DNA from: Catenovulum agarivorans DS-2
GTDB lineage: Bacteria > Pseudomonadota > Gammaproteobacteria > Enterobacterales > Alteromonadaceae
DNA length: 64,000 nt
Direction: 5' to 3'
Assembly: GCF_000568405.1 (NCBI RefSeq)
Contig: NZ_ARZY01000001.1
Span: 186,001-250,000, forward strand
A program made the translations under genes and the position numbers. A model generated the notes under the pieces. The model did no database searches and was not told where the DNA came from. It worked only from the letters and a program-made list of their open reading frames with translations. The first letter of the stretch is position 1. Every line of letters begins with the position of its first letter. Below are positions 8,790 to 17,813 of the stretch, piece after piece.

Positions 8790-9560
8790 TTGTTAGAACA
8801 TCAATCCATCGTCGGCTATTGCTTAGAATTACTTGAGCCAATATCACCAACTGCGCAATTTAACTCGGCGCTAGAGCAACATGATACTTTATATCAAACT
8901 GCTGAATTAGCTACACTAGACATGGATGATCCAATTGAGCGAATTCATTTTGTGCTCGACTTTTACTATACGCAAAGCATTTTTGGTTTGCCAAATGCAC
9001 CCGTGCAAGCAAAAGACTACGACTTAGTTTCTGCCCTGAATACGCATACCGCCGCTTCATCTGTACTCGCTATCATACTAGCCGACTTGTTTAGTGCGGC
9101 AAGGTTAAATGCTCATCCGATTATTGCTAAACATAAAGTGTTAGTCCGTATTGAACTTGAAGAAAACCAATATGTGTTTATCGAAGCCTCAACTGGCACT
9201 AGCTTGGAGTGGAGCGAAGTAAAAGAATATTTAAACATCAAAGATAAAAAACAAGCCCAGATTGAATTGCCAGACGCACAAACTGTTGGCATGTTACTAT
9301 TGAGTATGTACAAAACCGCACTCATGGACAAAGGTTTATTTGCCAAAGCGCTTGAAGTTGTCGACCTGATAATTAGCCACGAACCAGATAACCCATACGA
9401 ACGACGTGACCGAGGTTTTGTATTGCAACAGTTGAACTGTGACTCGTTTGCAGTCGACGATTACAAATTTTTTATTGAACAGTGTCCTGCTGATCCACTT
9501 GCGCAAATTATTAAATTGCAGTTAGACGACATCAGCAATAATACAAGTTCAATTCATTAA
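8790..9560 (+). CDS. sirB1: SirB1-like protein: degenerate transglutaminase-like domain plus TPR region
   Basis: 256 residues starting with TTG; AGGGG at the correct distance (5-6 nt) supports it. The pattern fits the SirB1/YchA family: the N-terminal ERIHFVLDFYYTQSIFGLP block, a transglutaminase-like middle (about 60-160), and a C-terminal TPR-like helical part with PYERRDRGFVLQQLNCDSFAVDDYKFF. The block that in the family usually reads like RRGxPISLA is here HTAASSVLA, so the domain looks catalytically inert. In E. coli this family gene follows hemA-prfA-prmC and precedes kdsA; kdsA is absent here. Exact function is unknown. Confidence 0.75.
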   Translation: MLEHQSIVGYCLELLEPISPTAQFNSALEQHDTLYQTAELATLDMDDPIERIHFVLDFYYTQSIFGLPNAPVQAKDYDLVSALNTHTAASSVLAIILADLFSAARLNAHPIIAKHKVLVRIELEENQYVFIEASTGTSLEWSEVKEYLNIKDKKQAQIELPDAQTVGMLLLSMYKTALMDKGLFAKALEVVDLIISHEPDNPYERRDRGFVLQQLNCDSFAVDDYKFFIEQCPADPLAQIIKLQLDDISNNTSSIH

Positions 9561-9578
9561 TACGATAACAGTTATTTT

Positions 9579-10325
9579 ATGCAACCAGTTTCTTCAAATA
9601 ATTCAGATCAGCAAGTTGTTATTCGAGTTAGGCCAGCAAAGTCAGCATTTGACTGGTTTAAACAAGGGTTTAACTTGTTTAATCAAAACAAACTTGCATG
9701 GATTGGCACAACGCTAGCGGTTTATATCCTGATGCTTGCGCTGGCCATTGTTCCAGTTGTTGGGCAACTAATTGGCAATATTTTAGTGGCTGGTTTGTAC
9801 CCGTTAGCATTTACCGCTTACCACACCCAGAAATTTGAACATAAAAAAGTATTTGATGGTTTTAAAAACAGTTTAGTGCCTATGATAGTGCTGACATTAG
9901 TCAATATGATAGGTGCATTATTCTGTTATGAAGTTGCAGCTAACATGACTGGCTTTAACTCCCTAAGTACACCTAATATTGTGGATGTTTACCATTTGAG
10001 TTTAGTGTTGTTAATTTTGTATGCTCCGATACTGTTGGCAATGTTATTTGCACCTGCATTGGTGATATTGCATCAAATATCTCCGTGGCAAGCGATTAAG
10101 ATGTCGTTTGTTGGTGGTTTTAAAAATAGTATGAGTATGGCTGTATTTGGGTTAGTCATCATATTCGCTATGGTGTTAGCAATTATGTTAGGTGGATTAG
10201 GGCTAATATTTGTTTTACCGATAATGCATTGCACTTTGTATTTTGCCTTTCAAGATATATTCCATAGCCGCAAACCATTTAAACTAGAACAATCGCCAGA
10301 TGATGAAGACAGCATGTACGTATAG
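9579..10325 (+). CDS. BPSS1780-like integral membrane protein of unknown function
   Basis: 248 residues with about six hydrophobic segments: around 40-60, 65-85, 105-125, 140-165, 185-215 and 215-235. After a polar N-terminus there is a conserved-looking FDWFKQGFNLFNQNKLAWIG helix, and in the C-terminal half HQISPWQAIKMSFVGGFKN, which is a motif pair shared with the BPSS1780/YciC-type bacterial membrane proteins. The C-terminus is acidic and probably cytoplasmic. It lies 18 bp after sirB1 and 9 bp before the nitroreductase gene, so the three probably form an operon. No biochemical role is evident. Confidence 0.7.
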   Translation: MQPVSSNNSDQQVVIRVRPAKSAFDWFKQGFNLFNQNKLAWIGTTLAVYILMLALAIVPVVGQLIGNILVAGLYPLAFTAYHTQKFEHKKVFDGFKNSLVPMIVLTLVNMIGALFCYEVAANMTGFNSLSTPNIVDVYHLSLVLLILYAPILLAMLFAPALVILHQISPWQAIKMSFVGGFKNSMSMAVFGLVIIFAMVLAIMLGGLGLIFVLPIMHCTLYFAFQDIFHSRKPFKLEQSPDDEDSMYV

Positions 10326-10334
10326 GATATCTTA

Positions 10335-10883
10335 ATGAACGCAATCGACCTTTTATTAAACCGAGTTTCCTACAACAAATTGTTATATCCAGCGCCACAG
10401 GGAGAGCAGCTGAACAACATATTGCAGGCTGGTTGTAATGTGCCTGATCATGGTGGCCTTATGCCATGGCGCTTTATTCTGTTTAAAGATGAATCACTGA
10501 CGGATTTAGGCGAAATTTTTGCCGAAGCGGCCGAACAAAACCAAGCGACAGATGAACAAATTGCCAAAGCGAAAAATATGCCATTGCGAGCGCCACTTAT
10601 TATCGCGGTGATCGCCAAAATTACCCCAGAGCATAAAATTCCTGAAAGTGAGCAACTTATTACAGCTGGTTGTAGCGTTCATGCAATGCAAATGGCGGCT
10701 GTTGCGCAAGGCTTTCAAGGCATTTGGCGCACAGGGGCTTATGCTTACCACCCATATGTGCAACAACAACTCAAGTTGGGCGATAACGAGCAAATAGTGG
10801 GTTATTTGTATTTAGGCACGCCAGATGGTGAAGTACCGAAAAAACAACGGCCCAACCCAGCACAATTTGTTCAGTATTGGTAA
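10335..10883 (+). CDS. YdjA-like NAD(P)H nitroreductase
   Basis: 182 residues, matching the short YdjA-type nitroreductases (E. coli YdjA 183). FMN-binding oxidoreductase fold; visible family pieces are RVSYNKL near the N-terminus, PDHGGLMPWRFILFK near residue 38, the ITAGCSVHAMQMAAVAQGFQGIWRTG block near residue 110 and the C-terminal GYLYLGTP. Likely an oxygen-insensitive reductase of quinones or nitro-compounds in the cytoplasm; the true substrate is unknown. Last gene of the sirB1-membrane protein-nitroreductase run. Confidence 0.88.
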   Translation: MNAIDLLLNRVSYNKLLYPAPQGEQLNNILQAGCNVPDHGGLMPWRFILFKDESLTDLGEIFAEAAEQNQATDEQIAKAKNMPLRAPLIIAVIAKITPEHKIPESEQLITAGCSVHAMQMAAVAQGFQGIWRTGAYAYHPYVQQQLKLGDNEQIVGYLYLGTPDGEVPKKQRPNPAQFVQYW

Positions 10884-10946
10884 TAATGTTGAAGGTTTAA
10901 ATTAAATAAATTTCTTTAAATTTTAATGATCTAATCTATCCTTAAC

Positions 10947-10978
10947 TTCGTACGAATCAGATAAACCTAATTTTAGGT
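10947..10978. promoter_or_regulatory. Two inverted repeats ahead of the DUF523-photolyase operon
   Basis: The 115-bp gap contains the perfect 10-bp palindrome TTCGTACGAA (10947-10956) and, 8 bp later, the inverted repeat ACCTAA-TT-TTAGGT (10965-10978). They lie 20-50 bp before the start codon of the first gene. Position suggests operator sites. No regulator gene is adjacent and I recognise no named consensus. Confidence 0.3.
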
Positions 10979-10998
10979 AAACGATCAAAAGGGTAGAT

Positions 10999-11952
10999 AT
11001 GGACAAGCAATTTCCAAAAGTTGATATTGGTATAAGCGCCTGCTTATTAGGAGAAAACGTCCGCTTTGATGGTGGACACAAAAACCTTTATTTTGCCAAC
11101 CAAGTTTTAATTAACTATGCCAACTACCACAGGGTTTGTCCTGAAGTCGGCATTGGCATGTCTATTCCACGCAAACCAATTCGATTGGTTGAGCACAACG
11201 AGCAAATATTATTGTTAGATAGCCGCGATGCCAGTATCGATTATACTCAGCAGATGCGCGAATTTTCAGAAAAAAAATGCGCAGCATATAGTGGATTAAA
11301 CGGCTTTATCGTCACGTCAAAATCTCCCAGTTGTGGTATGGAGCGGATGAAAGTTTACGATATTGAAGGGAAACAAATCCGCAAAGATGGTGTTGGTATT
11401 TTTACCCAGCAGTTAATGCAAATGCATCCAAACTTACCAGTCGAAGAAGATGGGCGTTTGAACGATTCCCAACTAAGAGAAAATTTTATTGCGCGCGTTT
11501 ATGTTCACGCTGACTGGCACAAACACGTCGCCAACAGTGACAAAATGGCCGACTTGGTAAAATTTCATAGTCAGCACAAATACCAAATAATGTCTCATAG
11601 CTACCAGGCATATAAAAGCTTAGGAAAACTTGTTGCCAATTTAGATAAGCGACCATTAGAGGAACTGAAAGCGGAATATTTCAATCAATTGATGGTTGCG
11701 TTAAAAAACATTGCAGGTCGGAAAAAGCATTGCAATGTAATGCAGCATATTCAAGGTTATTTTAAAAAGCAGCTTACGGCTCACGATAAGCAAGAGCTGA
11801 CTGACTTAATAATGCAATATCGATCTGGTTTAGTACCCTTGTTGGCGCCACTGACTTTAATTAAACACTTTTTGAAAAAATATCCTAATGAGTATTTAAG
11901 TCAGCAAACGTATTTTAGTCCGTATCCACTACAAATGGGGTTAAATGGCTAA
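10999..11952 (+). CDS. DUF523 and DUF1722 two-domain protein (YbgA-like C-terminus)
   Basis: 317 residues. The N-terminal half (about 8-150) is DUF523: ISACLLGENVRFDGGHK, then VCPEVGIGMSIPRKPIRL and SKSPSCGMERM, with conserved cysteines that look able to bind metal or a cluster. The C-terminal half (about 190-310) is DUF1722, the E. coli YbgA family: LVKFHSQHKYQIMSHS and NVMQHIQGYFKK. The gene shares one base with phrB (TAATG), so they are translationally coupled; E. coli ybgA-phr has the same arrangement. Function is unknown, with a likely accessory role in photolyase-linked repair inferred from linkage only. Confidence 0.85.
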   Translation: MDKQFPKVDIGISACLLGENVRFDGGHKNLYFANQVLINYANYHRVCPEVGIGMSIPRKPIRLVEHNEQILLLDSRDASIDYTQQMREFSEKKCAAYSGLNGFIVTSKSPSCGMERMKVYDIEGKQIRKDGVGIFTQQLMQMHPNLPVEEDGRLNDSQLRENFIARVYVHADWHKHVANSDKMADLVKFHSQHKYQIMSHSYQAYKSLGKLVANLDKRPLEELKAEYFNQLMVALKNIAGRKKHCNVMQHIQGYFKKQLTAHDKQELTDLIMQYRSGLVPLLAPLTLIKHFLKKYPNEYLSQQTYFSPYPLQMGLNG

Positions 11953-13382
11953 TGCAACTAGTATGGTATAGAAACGATTTAAGAACCTATGACCACTCAG
12001 CGCTTCACCATGCCTGCGAATTGGCTCAGGCATTAAATCAAGGTGTTGCCTGTGTATTTGTATTCACTAAAAAGCAATGGCAACAGCAACATATGGCTGA
12101 AATTAAGCGCGCTTTAATTAAAGCGCGTGTGATGCAGTTGCAGCAAGAATTGGCTGGATTGCACATTCCATTGGTTATTCATCATTGCGATACATATCAG
12201 CAGTCTGCCCAATGGGTTGCCGAGTTTTGCCAAACGCATGAGGTTAGCCACTGCCATATCACCGAAGAATACGAACTAAACGAACAAAAACGTGATCAAG
12301 TGCTAGAACAAGCTTTACAAGCAACTGGCACCAAACTACAGCGCTACCACGATAGTTTAATCTTAAAACCTGCAAGTGTAGTTAAAGAAAATGGTGAACC
12401 TTATAAAGTGTTTACGCCATTTAAAAAACAATGGCTTAATCAATTGCAAGCTAATTTACCTTACAGTTATGCAAAACCAACTGCTCAGACAGATAATCTA
12501 CTTATTTTTGATCGCCTTTATCATAAATACACAGCATCGAATCAGACATTAGAAAAATTAAAATGCTGGCCGCATCAAGAAGAAGATGTCATTAACCAAC
12601 TCCGTGGCTTTAGCCGAGAGCATGTAATTGACTATGCACAAAAAAGAGACTATCCAATTGCAAATTGTACTAGCCGATTATCGCCATACTTTGCAATTGG
12701 TGTCCTGAGCCCACGGCAAGCACTGAACCGAATAATCCTCGAACACCAACAACAAGTGTTTGAAAAAGGCAGTGGCCCAGAAATATGGCTGAGCGAGCTC
12801 ATATGGCGTGAATTTTACAAACATCTCAGTTGGTTTTATCCGGATATTAGTAAAGGCAAAGCTGTTAAAGCCCAGTACCAAAATATTCAGTGGCACAACG
12901 ACCAAGACAAGTTTGCAGCATGGTGTGAAGGGCAAACCGGATATCCAATTGTCGATGCCGCCATGCGCCAGTTAAACGAGCTAGGCTGGATGCACAACCG
13001 CCTTCGCATGATAGTCGCCAGCTTTTTAATTAAAGACTTGCATATTAATTGGCGTTGGGGTGAAGACTATTTTATGCAAAAGTTAGTTGATGGTGACTAT
13101 GCAGCCAACAATGGTGGCTGGCAATGGTGTGCATCAACCGGCCATGATGCAGCACCGTACTTTAGAATTTTCAACCCAACTACCCAAGGTGAAAGGTTTG
13201 ACCCTAAAGGAGCATTTGTAAAAATGTATTGTCCTGAGTTACAAAATGTTCCCGAAAAATGGATCCACAAGCCGCATGAATATGCAAAAAAATACCGCAT
13301 AACAATTGATTACCCCAAACCAATTGTTGATCACAAACAAGCGCGCGAGTTGACCTTGCAAATGTATTCTCAAGCTACTTAA
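11952..13382 (+). CDS. phrB: Deoxyribodipyrimidine photolyase (class I CPD)
   Basis: 476 residues (E. coli 472). Light-driven repair of cyclobutane pyrimidine dimers. N-terminal antenna domain begins LVWYRNDLRTYDHSALHHA. The C-terminal FAD domain shows SRLSPYFAIGVLSPRQ, WLSELIWREFYKHL, TGYPIVDAAMRQLNELGWMHNR, MIVASFLIKDLHINWRWGE and NNGGWQWCASTG(H)DAAPYFRIFNP, which are the flavin- and DNA-binding signatures. Length and motifs are complete. Coupled to the DUF523 gene upstream. Confidence 0.96.
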   Translation: MQLVWYRNDLRTYDHSALHHACELAQALNQGVACVFVFTKKQWQQQHMAEIKRALIKARVMQLQQELAGLHIPLVIHHCDTYQQSAQWVAEFCQTHEVSHCHITEEYELNEQKRDQVLEQALQATGTKLQRYHDSLILKPASVVKENGEPYKVFTPFKKQWLNQLQANLPYSYAKPTAQTDNLLIFDRLYHKYTASNQTLEKLKCWPHQEEDVINQLRGFSREHVIDYAQKRDYPIANCTSRLSPYFAIGVLSPRQALNRIILEHQQQVFEKGSGPEIWLSELIWREFYKHLSWFYPDISKGKAVKAQYQNIQWHNDQDKFAAWCEGQTGYPIVDAAMRQLNELGWMHNRLRMIVASFLIKDLHINWRWGEDYFMQKLVDGDYAANNGGWQWCASTGHDAAPYFRIFNPTTQGERFDPKGAFVKMYCPELQNVPEKWIHKPHEYAKKYRITIDYPKPIVDHKQARELTLQMYSQAT

Positions 13383-13396
13383 ACAGGCAAGTTAAT

Positions 13397-13416
13397 AAAA
13401 AATGCAGGCGTTTTTT
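13397..13416 (+). terminator. Probable intrinsic terminator after phrB
   Basis: A short hairpin of the form AAAAAAT-GCAGGC-GTTTTTT, containing one G·T pair, sits 15 bp after the phrB stop and ends in a run of six T. It is weaker than the other terminators in this window. Confidence 0.45.
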
Positions 13417-13533
13417 GCGTTAACCTAAACCTGTCATTAAAGCGAAAATAAGCCCTCCAAGGGCGAGGGGAAAATTACCCACCTTCAGTTAGCTTGGGTA
13501 TCTATGCAGTTAAAAAATATTTTCGATATTCGC

Positions 13534-13565
13534 TTGATAATGTTTAAATTAGACATATTATGTCT
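13534..13565 (+). promoter_or_regulatory. htpX promoter with overlapping palindromic operator
   Basis: TTGATA (13534-13539), a 16-bp spacer and TATTAT (13556-13561) make a good sigma-70 promoter 40 bp before the htpX start. The perfect inverted repeat AGACATA-T-TATGTCT (13551-13565) covers the whole -10 box, the usual position for a repressor site. The start codon is preceded by a GGAGA ribosome site. I see no match to a heat-shock sigma-32 promoter here. Confidence 0.6.
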
Positions 13566-13600
13566 TTAAGTTAGTTCAGATTAAGTTTCGCGGAGAAAAT

Positions 13601-14473
13601 ATGAAACGAATTGTACTGTTCTTATTAACCAATCTAGCAGTGATGGTAACCCTAGGTATTGTTTTAAGTATTTTAATGTCTGTGCTGGGGATACAAAGCC
13701 AAAGCATGGGCGGCTTGTTGCTAATGGCTGGAGTATTTGGTTTTGGTGGCGCGTTTATCTCGTTGCTAATGTCTAAATGGATCGCCAAACGCTCAACTGG
13801 TGCTTATGTAATTGAACAACCACGCAATGCAACCGAACAGTGGTTGGTTGAAACTGTACGTCGCCAAGCACAAAAAGCGGGCATAGGCATACCAGAAGTG
13901 GCAATTTTTGACTCGCCAGAAATGAACGCATTTGCCACAGGTGCAAACAAAAATAATGCGCTAGTGGCTGTAAGTTCAGGGCTACTACACAACATGAATA
14001 AAGAAGAAGCCGAAGCTGTATTAGGTCATGAAGTTAGCCATGTCGCCAATGGTGATATGGTAACCCTAACGTTACTTCAAGGTGTAGTGAATACCTTTGT
14101 GATATTCTTAGCACGTGTTGTTGCAGGTATAATCAGTAATGCAACTCGCGGTAATAATAACGAGTCAGGCATGGGCGGCTTAGCTTATTTTGCTACAGTG
14201 TTTGTGCTAGAAATATTGTTTGGCATACTCGCTAGTATTGTAGTGGCTTGGTTTTCACGCCAACGTGAGTACCGCGCCGACACTGGTGGTGCCTACCTAG
14301 CTAGCCGCCAAAGCATGATAGCTGCGCTTGAAAAATTAAAACATTCACAAGAAAGCCGTTTGGAAGGCTCAATGATGGCCTTTGGCATTAACGGTAAAAA
14401 TAAGCTAGCAAGTTTATTTGCCAGCCACCCACCATTAGATGAGCGCATTCAAGCGCTAAAGGACGCACGTTAA
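13601..14473 (+). CDS. htpX: Membrane-bound zinc protease HtpX
   Basis: 290 residues; M48-family metalloprotease of inner-membrane quality control, working alongside FtsH. Two N-terminal membrane segments (about 5-25 and 32-55), the zinc motif HEVSH in [14 protein letters not shown] near residue 144, two further membrane segments (about 158-180 and 195-215), and the third-ligand region [15 protein letters not shown] near residue 225. The C-terminal [14 protein letters not shown] is typical. Monocistronic: own promoter upstream and strong terminator downstream. E. coli htpX is under Cpx control; whether that holds here cannot be told. Confidence 0.96.
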   Translation: MKRIVLFLLTNLAVMVTLGIVLSILMSVLGIQSQSMGGLLLMAGVFGFGGAFISLLMSKWIAKRSTGAYVIEQPRNATEQWLVETVRRQAQKAGIGIPEVAIFDSPEMNAFATGANKNNALVAVSSGLLHNMNKEEAEAVLGHEVSHVANGDMVTLTLLQGVVNTFVIFLARVVAGIISNATRGNNNESGMGGLAYFATVFVLEILFGILASIVVAWFSRQREYRADTGGAYLASRQSMIAALEKLKHSQESRLEGSMMAFGINGKNKLASLFASHPPLDERIQALKDAR

Positions 14474-14490
14474 TAATCAGTCCGGTGTTG

Positions 14491-14525
14491 AAAAACTCCC
14501 CGACCAGTTCGGGGAGTTTTGTTTT
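14491..14525 (+). terminator. Intrinsic terminator after htpX
   Basis: GC-rich stem ACTCCCCGA paired with TCGGGGAGT, extended by A/T pairs (arms about 14492-14503 and 14509-14520), with a 5-nt loop and GTTTTT following, 18 bp after the htpX stop. Confidence 0.85.
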
Positions 14526-14657
14526 TAAGTGCTTCAAAGTTGTTGGAATGGCATCTTATTGATAATAGAGAGTTCTTTCATAAATTTGCCTTGTGTAGGA
14601 TGTTAAACTAATGTCACTATTGGTCGCGGAATTAATAACAAAAAAGGTAGGAAAAAA

Positions 14658-15608
14658 ATGAGAAATCCCGAAAGCACTAATATTCCTTACGCTCGTTTCC
14701 CTGGTCAAGTAATAGCTGCGCCACCCTGTAGAATGTTAAACGCCAATATGTACGGTTTTTTTATTAAGGGTAAACAAAGTTCAATACAAAAATATATAGA
14801 TCAAACCCTAAACCAAGTGAAATTGCCAAAAGGCCATTACCAAGCGCTCACAGATTTTTGCATGTTAACCTTTACCGATATTGAGAATATCAAACCCACT
14901 TCAGAGCCATTTGCCAGCCAAGGTTATTTTCAAGAAACGGATATTATCATCTGGCTCCCTGTTGCACATATGATCGAAGGTAAAATGGATCATTTGTATT
15001 GGTATCCGGCCTTCATCTGTGTAAATAACATTTATGCGTTAGTAAATGGCCGTGAAACTTGGGGTTTCAACAAATATTTGTGTGATTACACAATGCCAAC
15101 AGCAGACGCGCCAAATACTGACTTTACTATTACTGTTGATGCGTTTACTAAATTTTCGCCTGATACAAAAATGGCACCAGTCGAACTGTTTTCCGTCAAA
15201 CAAACCAGTGCTCATAGTAAAAAATCATTTGCCGCAATAGCAGAAATTTTCGAAGCCGGTGAAGAGATGTTTAAAAATGTCTTAAAGATGGATTTAGACA
15301 TGGTTAAACAGCTTTTTGATAGTTTTTGGAAACCGCAAGTAGATCAGCTGTTGTTTAAACAACTACCAGATGGCCAAGCAAAAAATGCTGTATATCAGGC
15401 CGTTTGCCACTCACCGTCAACGGTACAAAAAATTCACAGTATCCATATGCATTTTAGTGGTTACGAATTTAATTTAAACCAGGTAGACATGTTCCCTCTA
15501 CAAGAAATGTTTGGCATAGACTTAGGTACACAACCAGCAATTTTACCGTTTAACGTATTGTTTGATTTCAATCAAGACGCTGCATTTACCATAGCTGAAA
15601 ACAAATAA
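14658..15608 (+). CDS. Acetoacetate-decarboxylase-fold protein of unknown substrate
   Basis: 316 residues. The central VNNIYALVNGRETWGFNKYL region matches the acetoacetate decarboxylase superfamily, in which a GRE..GF.KK stretch carries the Schiff-base lysine. Here the first lysine is kept (about residue 139) but the next, which tunes its pKa in true acetoacetate decarboxylase, is Tyr. Whether it decarboxylates is therefore unclear. The SSIQKYIDQTLNQ and GYFQETDIIIWLPVAHMI parts fit the fold. No signal peptide. It lies 8 bp before a phytoene-desaturase-like flavoprotein and surely shares its transcript. Likely works on the same small molecule; identity unknown. GGTAGGAAAA provides the ribosome site. 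Confidence 0.7.
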   Translation: MRNPESTNIPYARFPGQVIAAPPCRMLNANMYGFFIKGKQSSIQKYIDQTLNQVKLPKGHYQALTDFCMLTFTDIENIKPTSEPFASQGYFQETDIIIWLPVAHMIEGKMDHLYWYPAFICVNNIYALVNGRETWGFNKYLCDYTMPTADAPNTDFTITVDAFTKFSPDTKMAPVELFSVKQTSAHSKKSFAAIAEIFEAGEEMFKNVLKMDLDMVKQLFDSFWKPQVDQLLFKQLPDGQAKNAVYQAVCHSPSTVQKIHSIHMHFSGYEFNLNQVDMFPLQEMFGIDLGTQPAILPFNVLFDFNQDAAFTIAENK

Positions 15609-15616
15609 GGTTTAAC

Positions 15617-17788
15617 ATGAAGAAGAAAAAAATAGCTATTTTGGGCGGCGGCGTGTCGTCAATGACGACTGCATTTTATTTAACAGAAAAGGATAATTGG
15701 CAAGATTTATACGACATTACGGTATACCAGCAAGGCTGGAGATTAGGTGGGAAAGGGGCAAGTGGCCGGAATGCTGAATATGGTGATCGAATCGAAGAAC
15801 ACGGTTTGCATATTTGGTTTGGCTTTTATGTAAATGCATTTAAAACAATTCAAAAAGCTTATGCAGCTTGGGAGCGCCCAGTAGGCAGTCCACTCGCAAC
15901 TTGGGATGAAGCTTTTAAGCCACACAACTTTATTGTATTGTCAGAAAACATCCAAGAGCAATGGAAAACTTGGCCGATTGTTTTTCCAAGAGTGCCGGGC
16001 AACCCAGCTGACGGTGACGAGCAAATTGATTTGTGGGACATAGTTAAAATGTCTCTTGCTTGGATTAAAAAGTTTATTGGCGAATTAGAAAATCACCCGC
16101 ATACACAGCCTCAGCCAATTTTTGCACAAAATTTACATCACGAAACTTGGTTTAAACAAGCTGAACATTGGATTGAACACGAAGTTGAGCATGTCGCTTC
16201 TGTTTTGTCGCAAGATGCTAAATCAGCTTTAGAGATGCTTGAAAACATTGTCCATGGCATGCCAAAGAAAGCCAAAGAGCTTGATCATAGCCATCATGGT
16301 TTTTTGCACAATTTACTAAAAATTATTCGTAAGTGGTTACACAAAGAGTTTGATCAATTTTTAGATTCTCATGATGAAATTCGCCGTTTATTTATAGTGG
16401 CTGATTTAGGTTTAACCATATTAATTGGTATGCTGGAAGATGGTGTGCTTAAGCATGGCTTTAACGTTATCAATAATTATGATTATATGGAGTGGTTAGC
16501 TAAACATGGCGCAAATGAAGACTTTACTGTCGACTCCGCTCCGGTTAGAGGTTTCTATGACCTAGTATTTGCTTACGAAGATGGAAATTTTGACAAACCA
16601 AATGTTGAAGCTGGTACCATTATTCGAGCCATGCTCAGAATTGCGCTACTCTACAAAGGTGGTGTGATGTGGAAAATGCAAGCGGGCATGGGCGATACCA
16701 TTTTTTCACCTATGTACGAGGTATTAGCACGTCGCGGCGTTAAGTTTGAATTTTTTCATCAGGTTGATGAACTTATCCCACAAGATAATGAAATTGCTGA
16801 AATTCGTATGACTCAACAGGTTGAACTGATTAAACCTTACGAGCCGTTAGTGCCAGTTAAAGATTTACCATGTTGGCCAAGCCAACCAAGAGATGAATTT
16901 TTTGAACCGGAACAGGCTAAATTGATTAAAGACAATAACATCAACCTTGAATCATTTTGGTCAGACTGGCCACAGGTATATCAGCAATACTACAATAAAC
17001 CGCTGCCAACTAAAGTGCTAAAAAAAGGTGTAGATTTTGATACTGTCGTATACGGTATTTCTGTTGCCTCCTTGGTTCACTTATGTCCGAAATTACTTGA
17101 GTTAGACTCGGGTTTAGCAGCTGTTGCTGATAAAGTTAAGGCGGTTGCAACACAGGCTTACCAAGTATGGACAAACAAAACTTTACAAGAGCTTGGTTGG
17201 AGTGAAATACCGCAAGGTGAAGATCCAGTTATGAGTGGTTTCACTGAGCCTTATGATACATGGGCGGCGATGAACCAATTGTTGATTAGGGAAAATGCTT
17301 GGTCGCCGGGACATGAAGCAAAAAATGTCGGATATTTTTGTAGTGCTTTACCTGTGGCGGAATACCCACCTAAGACCCAAACTGATTTTCCTGCAAAAAT
17401 GAAAGAAATAGCAAAACAAGGGGCGGTTAATCAACTAGATAAAGAAATTCATTGGTTATGGCCTGAAGTCGCAACTAAAGACGGTTTTGATTGGAATTGT
17501 TTATTGAATAAAAAAGATGGTTTAATCGGTCAAGCTAGGTTCGACGAACAGTACTGGCGATCCAATGTCGACCCATCTGAGCGCTATGTACTTTCTGTCA
17601 AAAATAGCAGTCAATATCGACTAGCAACTAATGGAACAATTTTTTCAAATCTACTGATCACGGGTGACTGGATTCAAACTGGTTTGAATGCAGGATGTGT
17701 AGAAGCTGCTACAATGGCAGGTATGCAAACGTCACAAGTTATTTGTGGACTGCCAGAAAAAATAATGGGTGAAAGCGATTTTAGCTAA
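15617..17788 (+). CDS. FAD/NAD(P)-dependent oxidoreductase, phytoene-desaturase-like superfamily
   Basis: 723 residues. N-terminal dinucleotide-binding fold KKIAILGGGVSSMTTAFYL (Gly-rich loop at about 9-14), a GWRLGGKGASGRN segment near residue 41 and HGLHIWFGFYVNAF near residue 63, which resembles the GLHIFFG motif of plant-type phytoene and zeta-carotene desaturases. The C-terminal LLITGDWIQTGLNAGCVEAATMAG is the matching FAD-binding end. About 150 extra residues (about 150-300, His/Glu-rich, helical) are inserted between these parts, so the protein is longer than a carotenoid desaturase. No membrane segment is obvious. Paired with the decarboxylase-fold gene; substrate unknown. Confidence 0.75.
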   Translation: MKKKKIAILGGGVSSMTTAFYLTEKDNWQDLYDITVYQQGWRLGGKGASGRNAEYGDRIEEHGLHIWFGFYVNAFKTIQKAYAAWERPVGSPLATWDEAFKPHNFIVLSENIQEQWKTWPIVFPRVPGNPADGDEQIDLWDIVKMSLAWIKKFIGELENHPHTQPQPIFAQNLHHETWFKQAEHWIEHEVEHVASVLSQDAKSALEMLENIVHGMPKKAKELDHSHHGFLHNLLKIIRKWLHKEFDQFLDSHDEIRRLFIVADLGLTILIGMLEDGVLKHGFNVINNYDYMEWLAKHGANEDFTVDSAPVRGFYDLVFAYEDGNFDKPNVEAGTIIRAMLRIALLYKGGVMWKMQAGMGDTIFSPMYEVLARRGVKFEFFHQVDELIPQDNEIAEIRMTQQVELIKPYEPLVPVKDLPCWPSQPRDEFFEPEQAKLIKDNNINLESFWSDWPQVYQQYYNKPLPTKVLKKGVDFDTVVYGISVASLVHLCPKLLELDSGLAAVADKVKAVATQAYQVWTNKTLQELGWSEIPQGEDPVMSGFTEPYDTWAAMNQLLIRENAWSPGHEAKNVGYFCSALPVAEYPPKTQTDFPAKMKEIAKQGAVNQLDKEIHWLWPEVATKDGFDWNCLLNKKDGLIGQARFDEQYWRSNVDPSERYVLSVKNSSQYRLATNGTIFSNLLITGDWIQTGLNAGCVEAATMAGMQTSQVICGLPEKIMGESDFS

Positions 17789-17813
17789 TCTCATGCTTTA
17801 AAAATAAAACATT

